Shown piece by piece: positions 10,120 through 23,600 of a DNA stretch of 64,000 nucleotides. Numbering within the stretch: position 1 is the stretch's first letter; every line of letters starts with the position of its first letter. The translations under genes and the position numbers were made by a program. Source of the stretch: Ostrinia nubilalis (Eukaryota; Arthropoda; Insecta; Lepidoptera; Crambidae); assembly GCF_963855985.1 (NCBI RefSeq), contig NC_087117.1, forward strand, positions 2,739,001 to 2,803,000, read 5' to 3'. Under the pieces are notes generated by a model. That model did not search any database. It saw nothing but the letters and a program-made list of their open reading frames with translations, and was not told where the DNA came from.

Positions 10120-13100
10120 TCACATAACGTCCATATGACTCTTCATGTGTATTTTCAACGACTTCCTTCTCGAATAATTCTTGCCACAGATGGAGCATAC
10201 GTATGACCGTTCTATGTTCGATTTGTAGTGTTTCAACATGTGCTCCCTCAACTCAGTCTTGTTGTAACATGAATATGTACAAATGTCACATTTGACGTCT
10301 TTCAGCTCCATGTGCCTCTTCATATGACAGGAGAGAGTATACCGTCTCTGATAGCCTTTATTGCACACATTGCAACGGTAAACCACTGGTTTCTCTCCGT
10401 GAACTTTCACCATATGTTTCTTCCGTAAAAAATAATCTGAAAACCGCTCTGTGCATTTAGAACATTTAACCTTTTTGAGCATTTTATGAACAAAATCAAC
10501 GTGGTACCTCAATTTTTGCTGCGTTCTGAACACCTTTTTGCAACTGTCGCATGGAAAAGTCCCGTCTCTGTGTCGAGTATCCATATGTTTTTTCAATCGC
10601 ATGGTGGTTATAAAACCTGCACCGCAGAAATTGCACACATAGTTTCTGTAGTGTGTGTTCATGTGTTTTTCTATCGAACCAAACGTCTCAAAGTTGAACG
10701 CACAGATTTGACATTCAAAGTAATTCTCGAGCACTTTGAACGGCACAACTCGATCCGTGACATTATGATAAAACTTATTCTTGTGTATTTCTATGAGATG
10801 CTCTTTGAATTCTTTAAGACTCGGTATCGTAATATCGCAGACAGTGCATTTTAAGTCTTGAACGTCTGCATATACAACTAAAGTTTCTGCAGTGTATAAT
10901 TTCAGAGTTCTTAAAAGCGAAACTTTTGGATGCAGTTCGGTTTGGTGTCGCCTCAAGTGGTCAAATTCTTCAAATGACTCTCTGCAGTAGAAACAGGGGA
11001 AACCAGCGGAACGCATTTTGCTTCTGAAAAGTGTGGCGTTAGAGAATTGCAGTAAATTGTAGGTGTTCACGATTAGGGCTCTTTTGAGCCGTTCTTTAGG
11101 GTCTATGTGGAGTTGGGTCTGCTTGGGTGGCTTATCTGAGGACAAAATATGTTAATGTTATTTACCTTTATTTTCATAATTTTTAGGGTTCCGTAGTCCT
11201 GACAAGCAACTCTTATAGTTTCGTTATAATAAATAAATAAATCTTTGGACAATTTCACACAGCACCAGCTAGCCCCAAAGTAAGCAACTTAATGCTTGTA
11301 TTATGGGTGCTAGCTTAACGGATATACTACTTATATACTTTTTTTTTTTTAATACATACATATTATACATAGTCACACCCAGACCCGTCACAGAAATTGA
11401 AATTCATCATTTCAATTTCTGCCCGGCCGGGAATCGAACCCGGGACCTCTCGGCATAGTAGTCCGTTCTGAACCAATACACCAAACGGCCGACAAATTAT
11501 GTCCGTCTGTCTGTCCGTCCGAGGTTTTGTTTGGAAACTATTGGCACTAGAGAGCTGTATTTTTGTGGAGGTATGTATATTAATCACGCCGACAAAGCGG
11601 TAGAATAAAATTTTGAAAAAAAAATTTTTTTTGGGTAGCTCCCCTGCATGTAAAGTGGGAATGATTTTTTTTTCATCTTCTACCCCATCGTGTGGAGTAT
11701 CGTTGGATAGGTCTTTTAAAATTGCTTATGGGTTTCTAAGACCAGGTTAAGATAGATCAGTTAGTTTAAGAGTAATAGTCGTTTTACTCATAAAATGTAG
11801 AATTTCATACCTAATAAAAATTTTCTTAAAAGAAAATACTAACTTCTGAAGTATATTGTAGTAACAAAGGACAACTACGGAACCCTACACTGCGCGTGGC
11901 ACGACACGCACTTGGCCGGTTTTTATTTGTCACTAAGAGTAGGCGCACACCGTTGATTTTTAGTTGGCCGATAGTTGTGCTCGATTTTAAACTGTATGAA
12001 GAATCGGCCAAATCGAATCGACGTAGTGTGCGCACTCCCATACATGCCCATACTGATCAACTGCCCGACTAAACTATCGGCCGACGAAATATCAATGGTG
12101 TGCGCCTACTCTAAGAACTAGTGGCCAGATGGAAGGGATTCTTAGTAAAGGGGCTATTGAGTATACTAACTTGAATCAGAATCATTCCAGCTGATCTGCG
12201 TATCAGAGTTGCTATCATCGTTTAGTGTAATCGTCACTTCTTGCGTACATTCGTCACTCTCAGCATCCTGCTTGGTCTCAGTGAAGTTTCCAAAGTCGTT
12301 GACTTCAATTTTGAAGCCAACCGTTGTCTGTAACGTTTCCTTTGGTATGGGCACTGAAATCAAGTAATTAAATGAATAAATAAATAGGACCGTGCATTGT
12401 GGAAAACCTTGGGGGAGGCCTTTGTCCATTTGGTTGAAACAAACAAAATAAATAAAATTAAGTGAATAAATAACTTATTTGACTGTTTTCAATAGGCAAA
12501 TAAGGTATTAGTATTAATTACTGATTTTATTTTCATTAGGAAACACTGGTTTAGCCTGTGCAGGGACAGGCAGCTGTGTTCAGCATTGTTGTTATGGCGA
12601 CAGACTTAGATAAGATGGTGGTAGCTAGCTAGGCGGACTTAGAACAAGCCTTACCACCAACCAAACTAAACAGAAAAATTTGCCCCCACTGGGAATCGAA
12701 TCCGGGACCTCTGCGTCTGAAGCAGGCGGCCTCAACGTGACCACGACCGCTCTGCCAAGAGCGTAACGAATTAGAAGAAGACGACAGAGGCGGTTATAGT
12801 CATGACTACTTTAAGAAAAATAAGAAAAAAATCTATTTCAAAATGTTTATCTTACTTTTCCTAAGGTTTAGGAAAAATTACTAGTTGAACTTTAAGAAAA
12901 ATAAGAAAAAAATAATTAAGATGGTTTTTTATGTAGGTAATATGCACATCATGGAGCCGGCTTATCGTTGAATTTTGGGGCAGTATGTATACTCAGAAAT
13001 ATCATCAGCAAAAAAATCATCAACGCTTAATAATAAGTACAATTACCATTGACTAGAACCATCTGCTCGTTGTCGCATTTCTGTAGCTCCTCCATGAGTT

Positions 13101-14076
13101 GCTCCTCCGTCCGTAACACCAACGCCTTGAAGTCCCTCGCTGCCCGCAGCTGGGCCACGCAGTCTGAGCATATTAGTGTGCTTAGGTTGGTATGTGTTGA
13201 TAGCTGAAGAATTTCAACAGGAAAGATTAGTTGGATTTAGGATCAAGTTGCCTTCTTCTTCTTTTTGTATCAATAACAAGCTTATCAAGCTTTCTGCCCG
13301 CGGCTTTGCGCGCTTGGACTACATTATCTACATATTTTACGGAACCCTATTTTTTTCCAAAATAAAATTTAGTCTATGTTACTCGTGGATAATGTAGCTT
13401 TCGAATGGTAAAAAAAAAATTAAAAACGGTCCAGTAGTTTTTGAGCCTATTCATTACAACCAAACAAACAAAGTTTTCCTCTTTATAATACTAGTGTAGA
13501 TAGACAAATCTAGTTGCCTGAATTTGAGGATACTAGATATGTAGGGGGCTTAAGGGGTGTCGTCTCAAACACACCCAAATGATTTTGGGCGCCGGAGTTG
13601 CGAAATAATAATTTTAATTAATTTTTTAAGTTCGTTGATTACTTTTGCAAATGAGTGGACGGAACATAATTTAGCTACACTCCCCCTCGTTCTTTCCCCA
13701 AAATCGTGGACACAAATCTAATTAAAACCTTTCTTTATGTTTAATACCCAAACTATTTAACTATAAATGCTAAGCTGTTTTCAAATAAAGTTTCATCAAA
13801 ATATGTTTAGTGGTTTTTAAGTACCTAACCTAAAGGCGTAATAAACATCCATCCTTAGATATAGCAAACTTATTATTTAGATTTAGTAGTAAAATTAAGA
13901 AAACTTACAAAAACATTGAAACAATCTAATAAAATATCCGCGTAGATTTCTTTAGAACCACTGCTTAGATAAGCTTTGGTGATGTTCCTGTGGTAGCCTT
14001 CTTCTAAACAACATCGGCAGTGGCCGTAACTAGACTCTGTATCAGTTGTATTATCGCGTTCCTGTAAAAAATCCAT
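10120..14076 (-). CDS. Gene A: ZAD C2H2 zinc-finger protein, 507 aa
   Basis: Four exons: 14076-13909, 13203-13047, 12353-12171 and 11135-10120, all with GT/AG sites; phases 0, 1, 1 give one 507-codon frame. Exon 1 (HCRCCLEEGYH...) and exon 2 (ICSDCVAQL) supply the two cysteine pairs of the ZAD domain, an arthropod zinc-coordinating dimerisation module. Exon 3 encodes an acidic linker. The last exon has nine C2H2 fingers, the third being FECQICAFNFETFGSIEKHMNTH-like. The family is nuclear DNA-binding. Compared with B and C it lacks the NDLVEGE-type linker exon and the tenth finger: it stops at KSHMDVM just before an RTE fragment. The DNA target is unknown. Confidence 0.87.
11220..11500 (-). 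repeat. tRNA-derived SINE in the last intron of gene A
   Basis: On the minus strand, a tRNA-like head (11,418-11,490, with B-box-like GGTTCGATTCC) is followed by a body, a poly-T/A stretch near 11,340, a LINE-like tail (CTAGCACCCATAATAC...) and ATTT repeats at about 11,229-11,242. The A-box region and the attached body indicate a SINE, not a functional tRNA. Confidence 0.72.
11937..12111. mobile_element. Harbinger-type MITE, TAA duplication
   Basis: 175 bp with terminal inverted repeats starting GAGTAGGCGCACACCG, flanked by TAA on both sides (11,934-11,936 and 12,112-12,114). The duplicated copy of this intron at about 25,672 reads 'cactaagaactag' with no insert: an exact empty site. The three-base TAA duplication is characteristic of PIF/Harbinger MITEs. 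A second full copy is at 61,455-61,627. Confidence 0.9.
12385..12428 (+). repeat. RTE LINE tail fragment, plus strand
   Basis: A short piece reading RALWKTLGEAF-like on the plus strand, the same RTE C-terminal motif as elsewhere, in the intron between exons 2 and 3 of gene A. Confidence 0.55.
12538..12765 (-). repeat. tRNA-derived SINE in intron 2 of gene A
   Basis: On the minus strand the head begins GGCAGAGCGGTCGTGGTCAC and contains a B-box-like GATTCGATTCC at about 12,690. It continues into a non-tRNA body. The head does not fold as a complete tRNA with the body removed, so it is called a SINE. The A' copy of the intron lacks it. Confidence 0.65.
13276..13508. repeat. Dispersed repeat inserted in intron 1 of gene A after the duplication
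   Basis: The A' intron reads 'caataacaaacctagttgcc' without it (about 26,625-26,645), whereas the A intron has about 230 extra bases starting near 'cttatcaagctttctgcccg'. It belongs to the same broad repeat type as 120-385. Confidence 0.65.
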
Positions 14077-14682
14077 TTTTTGGAACTAGATAATCATTTT
14101 TGGTGAAAACAGCTGAAAATTTCTCTAATATTTTTGAGCGTGTCTCACAAAATGTGTCAAACCATGACAGCTAACTGAGCTAACTAAAGCACCAATCACG
14201 TATCACTTGGGCTTGGCTTACTTCAACGCGATTGGTTAAAATAAGTATCGCCATGTTGGCCCGTGGCTAGTGAAGTAACTTAGGCAAAATCATAATCGAA
14301 AAAAAAAAAGGAGAAAATATGTCATTTTGATGAGGTGTAGGTGGAAAAACAAAACGCTTTTCGAGGCAGAAAACAAAAATAATTCCTCTATGAAAAGGGG
14401 ACGAAATATTTTTTTATCCGACTTCAAAAAAGGAGGAGGTTCTATGTCAAATTGTTAGTTACAGTAAAGTTATAACAGTTATCTTGGGTACCTATCTTTG
14501 AATTTCAGGCATTGTAGATTGTAGTGCATAAATTTTTTACTGCTGAAAGTTACCCTGATATTCATAATAAAATACCCAAGGTGACTGTAATATTAAGAAA
14601 TATAAATTATACAATGAACATACATACCAAGATTATTTAACAAAATAATTTATTAGGCAACAATTAATGCAGTAATTTAATT
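14077..14682. other. Intergenic: upstream of A, downstream of B1
   Basis: Probably holds the gene A promoter and the B1 3' end. The part from about 14,183 is near-identical to 41,983-42,468, downstream of B2, confirming a shared duplication unit. An ATTGGTT (inverse CCAAT-like) motif lies at about 14,230. A TTTATT (minus-strand AATAAA) lies just below the B1 stop, near 14,648. Confidence 0.6.
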
Positions 14683-17600
14683 TCACGTCAAACCATAATC
14701 TTTATGATGACTTCTAATGTGGCTTTTCAAGCTGCAATTTTGTATGAATGCTTGCCCACAGACAGGACACACGTACCTTCTGTCGTTTGTATGGATTCGC
14801 ATGTGTTCCTTTAACGTTTTCTCTCTAGCATACGATTTTTTGCAAACAGAACATTCATGAATTCTTTTTCCGTTATGTTTTATCATGTGATGCCTTAATT
14901 CCACGTTAGTAAAGCATCTATAAGGGCATATTTCGCAGTATATATCCTTTTGCTGTATATGCGTTCGCATATGAATGGATAACGCGTAGGGACGTTCGAA
15001 TGATTTTTCGCAAATGTTACACTTATATTCTAGAGGAGCTACTCCGTGTACCAGCACCATATGCTTATGTCGCCGGAAGTATTCATTGAATCTCTCAGGG
15101 CATCTATTACATTTATATTTCTTCACATTCTCGTGAACAGTTTCAACGTGAATCTTCCTCTTTTTCTGAGAAGGGAACTGCTTTTGGCAAACCTCACACG
15201 GGTACTGTTTGGTTCTACGCGAATGCATATGATAGCCGTGTATTCGTAATCTCTGTTTCGACACGAAACCAGAATCGCATTCTTCGCAAACGTAATTTCT
15301 GTAGTGAGTGTTCATATGCCGCTCTATAGCTCCAAATGTCTCGTAAAGATTACCGCAAAGTTGACACTGGAAACTGTTCTCTTTCACTTTGAAAGGAATA
15401 ACTCTGTCCGACAATTCCAAATACATTTTCTTTCCGTGAACTTCTGTTAGGTGTTTCTTTAAATCGTTCAGACTTTGTATACTCTTACTACAAATTGTGC
15501 ATTGTAGGTCAGATATATCAGCATAAACAACTACTCCATCAGGTCTGCCCACTCTGTACTTTTTTAAAACGCTTTGGCTGACATTCTCTTTGGTGTGATC
15601 TGATTTCTGATGTTTTTTAAGTTCTTCAAAATCTTCAAATAACTTTTCGCAGTAAAAGCACGGATAAGCTCTTTGGAATTTCGATTTAAAAGCTGTTACA
15701 TTTGAAAATTCCAGTATTGCAGTTATATTCGTTGCATGAGTTAATCTTTCTATGGTGTATGGGTTTTTAAGTCTATCAATGTCCAGTTTGTCGTTTTCTT
15801 TATACTTGGTGGTCTGTATTCGCTTCTTTTTAGTAAAGGGTTCGTTTAGGTCGTCGTTAAGTTGGTCATTAGGTACCGTTTTTAAATTTCCTTTTAGTTT
15901 TTCTGTGTCTGTCTGTAGCAGTCGCTCTAAAGACTTTCCTGATATATGTTTACCTAAAACAAAAAGTATTGAGTAACAATAATACACTTTAGTTTGCAAC
16001 ACTAGCTGCTTCAGGTTTCAGGTAGTTAGATATTTATAGCTCTTGAGTCGTGATCCTTTTTTTTGATGTGCCAGGAGGCAAACGAGCAGACAGATCACCT
16101 GATGGTAAGTGATTACCGTCGCCTATAGACACCCGTAGTCCCTGGTTACTTTTATGTTTTTAATGATAATAAATCAATCAATTTAATTTAAAACAATCTG
16201 CTAGCATTTTTGTTACGTTTAGAACCATTCTCGTAATAGTTTCTTTTGCAATAAAAATACTGTCTAGCTACACTGTAAGTTTTAAAACTACCCACCTTGT
16301 ACGGGCAAGCCATCGTACATTGCACTTACTTTTACGCTTACGTTTGCGTCCTACTTTTTGGGCGCGCGTTAGTTACTATTTTAAGTATTTTTCTTTATTA
16401 TAACTCAGTACGTCAACAACCATCCCACGTAACACTACTACTCAAGAAAAGATTTGCCACGATAACTCTGTCAGTATTTCACTACAATATAAACTTTAAA
16501 CTTTGGAGATCTTCTCTTCTTGACGTGCTCTTCAACTCGACTTCAACTAACTTCAACTCTACTTAGATAAATGTATGGCCCTACAAACCATACATTTAAT
16601 GGTCCTTCGAGTTTAAATTCACCAGTGAAGTGTACAGTGTGTGATCAGTGATAAATCTGCGGTAGCGATTCGGTTGACTGGCCTTCCGGAAGAGGAAATC
16701 CCCAGATCAATTGAGAAGGCGCACATATCGCAGAGGAGTCCTATCACGTACTTACACTACCTCCTGGAACGAACCAACACCAAGCTTCATCTGCCACCGT
16801 CAACTACGTGCCAGATCACTAAGCTACGAACTACTTACGAAACTTCATCCAACTTCTACAACTACAATCAACTAACTACTTCAACAACATCATGCTGGAA
16901 CTACAACAACAGTGTTTCAACAACATCAAAACTCTCTGCTCTAACTACAAGAAAGACAGCGAAAACCGAAAAAACCAAGAATACTTACTTAAACGACTGG
17001 AGTCTCTCGAGGCACAGTGGAGCGACTTCAGTGCACGACATAAAAAACTACTGGAAACGTTCGAAGACAAGAACATTAACTACTTTACCGAAAACATCTA
17101 CGAAAATACGAAACAACTTTACGAAACTACTAGAACAAGCATGGAGAGCTTACTGAAAAAACTATCTGAGCCCAAGTCTCTGGAATTCGACCTATCAGGA
17201 ATGCTGGAGGACAGTTCGGATGAAACTTCATCATCAAACTCACTGCTGGAAAAACAAATGTGTAACTTCAAGGCTCTTGATCGTGCTATGTCCAAAATTG
17301 ACCTCAAAACAATCACCGAGAAGTGGGAGCTTCAAGACCATTTCTCTACAGGGTGTTAGGTAAATGGGTATATGAGCCGACACTAGCCCATGTTAACATA
17401 GGCATATAAATGGTATGGTGAAGTCAGAAATTTGATATCATCATTTTAATATTTTTAATTTTCATACAAAATAAATTTTATATAATACGATTTGTATGAG
17501 AAATAAAATAATTAAAATGAAGATATCAATTTTCTGACTTCACCATACCATTTATATGACCATGTTAACATGGGCTAGTGTCGGCTCATATACCCATTTA

Positions 17601-20600
17601 CCAAACACCCTGTATACTAAAATCTAAGTGGCAAGACATTGACAAACTACATTGGGAATTAGAAGCTTAGTACAAGGGCTCCAACGACAAATACTACAAC
17701 ATATTTGTCGAAATGGAAGACAAGTATGACGACATCCGACGAGTTTTAAACTCAAGAATATGGTCGACTGTGCATTACGAAACATCAGCGCCGAAAATGG
17801 AAATACCTGAATTTTCTGGCAACTATACTCAATGGATTTCCTTTAAAGATCTTTTCATGGAAACCATTCACAACAATCCAATGATAAACAACGCTCAGAA
17901 GATGCAGCATCTCAAATCTAAACTGAGAGGCGAGGCAGAGCGCATAGTGCAGCATCTCAGTATCAGTGCCGACAACTACAACTCATGCTGGGAGATACTA
18001 ACGCAACGCTATGGAAACCGACGCCTTCAGTTTACATCTTTCATCAACACCATGCTCAACTTGCCTACCATACAAAATCCTGATAGCTACAACTTGAAAA
18101 AGATGCACGACGTCATCACTGAATGTTTGAATGGAATCACAAACATTGGCATTGACACGACTACGTGGGACCCACTGATTGTCCACCTGATGTCACTAAA
18201 ACTCGACAGAAGTACTTACTCGGAATACATGAAAGAACTACAAGACCACAGAGAATTGCAGCCCCTAAACGACTTTCTATACTTTCTCGAGTGCAAGTTC
18301 ATGGCGTACGAGTCCATGAAAACACCAAAAAAGAAGCTTTTGTTACTCAAAATCAGAAGCATACTTTTACGAAGACTTCAACTTCAAACAGAAACATTCC
18401 TCCATCGTGGAATACCAGCGAGAGAAACTATTCATTCAAGAAATACAACAACGAACCTAAGAAAACTTATTACACTACTTATGGAAAGTGCCCTAACTGT
18501 AACGAGAATCACGTGTTGATGCAATGTCCAAAGTTCATCGACATGAACCCCACTCAACGCAATAACACTGTTGCAAAACTGCATTTGTGCGAAAACTGCT
18601 TACAGGCACGGCAACGACAAATGCAATTCTACAAAAACTTGCAAAGAATGCAACATGCGACACCACACTTTATTGCACAACTCTACAAAGAAATATTCAC
18701 CAACAACTAAAACATCAAACGAAACTACCTCAAAACCACGACCTTCAACTTCTTCTCAACCATCTTCCAATCATCTATCGACGGAAGATGTGGAGATCTT
18801 ACTGCCGACTGTACAGCTGCAAGTGATGTCTGCAAACGGCACTCAAATTAAACTTCGGGCTTTACTAGATCAAGGCTCGCAAGTGAACTTAATTACTGAA
18901 AGGGCGGCGCAACTGCTACGTCTGCCTAGGAAGCGACTGAACGCAACCGTAACAGGAGTAGGATCTGTTTCTGGAGACTGCAAAGGACGTCTAAATCTGT
19001 CTTGCAAGTCCATTTACTCCAGTTACGAGTTTGAGGTACAAGCCCTCGTAATGAAAAAGCTCACTAACAACTTGCCAAACTCCTCATTTGATCCAAATGA
19101 ATGGCCACACTTAGAAAACTTGAAGCTCGCAGATCCAGACTTCCACATGTCGCGCCCTATTGACCTACTGCTAGGAGCCGACGTGTACTCCGACATCTTA
19201 CTAGATGGAGTACTCAAAGGAAGTCAACAATCACCGATTGCACAACAAACACAATTGGGATGGATTCTGTGCGGCAAACTGAAAACTTTAAACTGTCACG
19301 TGACCCTCATCGATCGAACGAAATATCGAAATACTGGGAGAGCGAAGACATCGTCCAAGACGACAATGACCTGTCTAAGGATGACTTCTGTGAAAAACAC
19401 TACTCAAACACCGTGCAACGTCACTCAAACGGGAAGTACATCGTTGAAATGCCACTTCTATCTAACTATGAAGAAAAAATGGGAAACTCAAGATCTATCG
19501 CTCTCTTACAATACTTACAACTGGAGAGACGATTTGAGAGAAACCATAAACTTGCTCAAATGTACCGAGACTTTATCAACGAGTACATTGAACTTGGTCA
19601 CATGAAGCCGTCGTCATCGATACCTACATACTACCTACCGCAACATTACTTACCGCATCATGGCGTTTTACGTGAACAATCAACTACTACCAAACTGAGA
19701 GTCGTGTTCAACGCTTCTCAAAAAACTACAAGTGGCTTCAGTCTCAACCAACTACAAGAAAAGGGCCCAAATCTACAAAAAGATATTCAGGCCCTTATCT
19801 TAAAATGGAGGTATAGAAATAACTCAAGATCAACAACAACTACAAAAAATTATTTGGCGTGACTCACCAACTGAAAAGCTCCGAGAGTATGAACTGTGTA
19901 CCGTGACTTATGGGATGAAATGTGCTCCGTGGCTTGCTATGAGAACTCTCAAACAACTTGCAATGGACGACGGTCACAAACACCCAGAAGCAGCACGCAT
20001 ACTTCAAGATGAGTTTTACGTGGACGACCTTGTCAGTGGTCACAACGTACTCGATGACGCAATCAAACTTCAACAATCGCTAATCGAACTTCTAAAACTG
20101 GGCGGCATGAACCTGAGAAAATGGTCAGCGAACGACCCCATTCTACTAAATAACTTAACTGAAGATCAAATTTCATCACGCAACAACTTCGACTTCAAAC
20201 ATGATGAATCACTGAAAACACTTGGCCTCGGCTGGAACCCCACTACTGACAAATTCTCTTTTAATTGGGAACTGGGAGACAACGTGAAAGCTGTTCTTAC
20301 AAAGAGGACATTACTATCAGAAATATCAAAACTTTATGATCCCCTGGGATGGCTCTCACCTGTCACCATTACGGCAAAACTACTGTTCCAGAAAGTATGG
20401 ACGGCCAAGTTAGGGTGGGACGAAGCTCTACCCTCCGACATTCAAGACGATTGGGCCAAACTTAGAAGTGAACTTCCGCTAGTCCAAGATGTCAAACTTG
20501 ACAGATGGCTAGGGGGCCGGCAATCAAACATCGAACTACTTGGCTTCTCAGATGCAAGCGAGAAGGCTTATTCATGCGTCATCTACAGTTATGTCGCTAA

Positions 20601-23600
20601 TCCTGACGGCCCTCCAACTATAAAATTACTCACTGCAAAGACTAGGGTTGCCCCTTTGACACAAAAAACAACACTGCCAAGAATGGAATTATGTGGTGCA
20701 CTACTACTTTCACAACTTGTACAGAAAATAAAAAAAGCCTTTAAAGGACACACGATTAACGTCCGAGCATGGTGTGACTCTCAAGTTGTTCTCGCCTGGC
20801 TGCAAGGAGACGTATCCAGATGGGAGAGATACGTAGCCAACCGGGTCAACAAAATCAAGCAAGTTATTCCATCAACAAACTGGCAGTACATTAAGTCAGA
20901 ACAAAATCCAGCAGATTGTGCTTCCGAGGACTGTACCCCAGCAAACTAATAAACTTTGAGCTGTGGTGGAAAGGTCCCGAGTTCCTTCAAAATGTTGAAA
21001 CTGAAAAGTCCATGAAAAAGCTTACTTGTTTATACACTACAAATACTGAACTTAAAACCAAGAAGGTGGAAGCCCTGAAAACAAATCAAGAACATTTTAT
21101 TGAAAACTTAATAAATAAATGCAGTTCATTGTCGCGTGTAACAAGAGTCACGGCGTGGATACTGCGCTTTATTACAAACGCGCGCCGTACGACAAAACTT
21201 GACACCAAACACTTGACTACTACAGAAATATCAGCTGCTAATGAGCAAATAATTAAATTCGTGCAACGTACAGAGTTCGATAACGAGTACAGACAACTGA
21301 TGAAACAAGATGTTATTTCGAACAAAAGTTGCATGTTCAAACTTAACCCCTTCTTAGACGACAAAGGGATTATACGTGTCGGCGGCCGTATCAACAACTC
21401 CAACTTACCATTTGAGATGAAACATTCCGCCATCATCCCGCGGAATGGACGTTTTACTGGTCTACTTATCGATCAAACTCACTTTACAACACTTCACGGA
21501 GGTGCTCGATTGACGTTGGCTCATCTAAGACAACGCTACTGGATTGTTGGCGGAAATCGGGCAGTTAAAGCAAAATTACGTCATTGCATACGGTGTCATC
21601 GACACAAAACAACTGAAAGCCAACAGATTATGGCCGACCTACCACAACAACGTGTAACACCTTACCGGCCGTTCACGCACACCGGGGTCGACTTCACTGG
21701 TCACGTGGACGTCAAACTGAACAAGGGAAGAGGCGTTAAAACTTCAAAAGGATACATAGCTATCTTTGTTTGTATGGCAAGGCAACTAAAGCCGTACATA
21801 TAGAGCTGGTATCAGATCTCAGTACTGAAACTTTCATTGCCGCCTTCCAAAGGATGTGTGCTCGACGTGGCACTCCAAAACATGTCTACTCGGACTGCGG
21901 CACCAACTTTGTCGGCGCATCTAAAGTATTGCGAAAGGAATCCGAACAATTCCATCTACAACTTTCTTCAGAGTTTTTTTGACCACATTGGACACCAGTA
22001 GGCCTAAGATGCGCGCCGCGATAAGCGGTTATCACGCCATTTTATCGATTTTGCCCATACATTTTGACGTCGATAAAAGTTATCACGGCGCGCATCTTAG
22101 GCCTACTGGAGGTAGATTGGCACTTCAACGCACCAGGCTGGCCTACAGCAGGAGGCCTCTGGGAGGCTGCTGTGAGATCCATGAAGTACCACCTACGGCG
22201 TGTACTCGGAGATCAGAAACTGACCTTCAAAGAGTTTCAAACTTTACTAGCACAGATCGAAGCGTGCATGAACTCCAGACCTCTGTGTCCACTAACTGAA
22301 GATCCTGAAGAATTTGAAAACTTTTTAACTCCGGGACACTTCCTCACCGGTGGCCCTGTGATGTCACTGCCGATCTCCGACCACAGTGACGACAATATCA
22401 ACTTACGTCGGCGATGGCAACTTACTGAAAATATGCTACAACAATTTTGGAAAAATTAGTCTAACGAGTATTTAACGCAACTACAAGGACGAAGCAAATG
22501 GAACAAAGCATCTGAGAACATAAAAGAAGGTGATATCGTGCTGGTCAAGGACAACAACTTGCCCCCTGGAAAATGGGCCATGGCTCGTGTGCTTGAAACT
22601 CATCCCGGTTCTGACGGATACGTACGAGTGACTACTTTGAAAACTCAAACTGGCGTTATAAAGCGCCCCATCGTCAAACTGTCACCGCTCCCGTTGGAAA
22701 CTGAAATTAACTCCAAACTACCAATATGCACATCTGAAGAGCCCCAGCAAGACGAAATCACACAAAAACAATCAACGAAAACTAAAAATAGCAAGACAAA
22801 AGGATTATCAGCCTTAACTACTGCACTATTAACAATGTTTATTGTTTTGACTGGATCATATGGCGAAGCGGCGTCAAGCGCTCTCTGTCGGCAAACTACA
22901 AATGATTCACGATGAGTGGACACAGCTTATGTATTACAATCTAACTAATTATTGGACTAAAGTTGACCAACTCAAAACTTACCTTCAAGGTTTAAGCGAT
23001 CTGTGTGACAAAACGGATCCCAGATACTGCAAAACAACTTTAGATCAATTATCACACGAGATGGAACTTCTTGACTTTTACAACATGATTCTGCTAGCGC
23101 CGCATAAACACCTCTACGAACGGAAAAAACGAGGCTTGATCAACGGCATTGGCAGTATCGCTAACACCTTGTTTGGAGTTTTGGATCAACAATTCGCTGA
23201 CAAGTACCAAAAAGACATTGAAACCTTACAAAACAATGAAAACTATTTACTTACTCTGGTAAAAAATCAAACTTCGATTGTTGAACTCGAAAACAAGGTG
23301 CTAAAGAAAACTGAAGACAACATAAATCGCCAAGTCTCCATGATGGAAGGCTACATGAACCAAACTGACCTGAAAACCTTGGGCTTACATAGATAAATTA
23401 CATATTACAGGTAAATCTTACTTTAGATCTGGGGCTTGACACTGTATAATAAATACTTTCTATCTATTTACTTATGTATTTATCTATAAGCAAGCCTCTT
23501 TCACTCAGCTGATTGAAATTATAAAATAGGGGGAAGAAATAGGTATATTTATTCCCAAAAAGCATGAAGCATATAGTTGAGGACTGCACAGGACTGGTCG

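Larger units (their letters stand above)
16298..23530 (+). mobile_element. Decayed BEL/Pao retroelement with env-like gene
   Basis: A TGTACGGG...TACA segment at 16,298 to about 16,594 looks like the 5' LTR, with a primer-binding-like stretch just after it. BEL-type Gag, aspartic protease, RT/RNase H, integrase and an env-like gene follow in order, in several broken frames. No matching 3' LTR is visible; host sequence homologous to B2 resumes at about 23,530. The left junction lies exactly at the donor of B exon 4 (compare 44,109-44,115) and exon 4 itself is gone, so insertion was accompanied by or followed by a deletion. The right end is therefore approximate. Confidence 0.82.

Noticed and set aside
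10486..10854. Long open frame antisense to the gene A zinc-finger exon (and similar ones opposite B1, B2, C and D)
   Set aside because: These mirror the codon pattern of the finger exons and show no domain or independent splice/start signals. They are shadows.
11418..11490. Possible tRNA gene
   Set aside because: It has a B-box-like segment, but it runs straight into a SINE body and tail, and the acceptor-stem ends are not convincing.
12680..12760. Possible serine-type tRNA
   Set aside because: tRNA-like head of a SINE; it continues into a repeat body and is absent from the A' intron.
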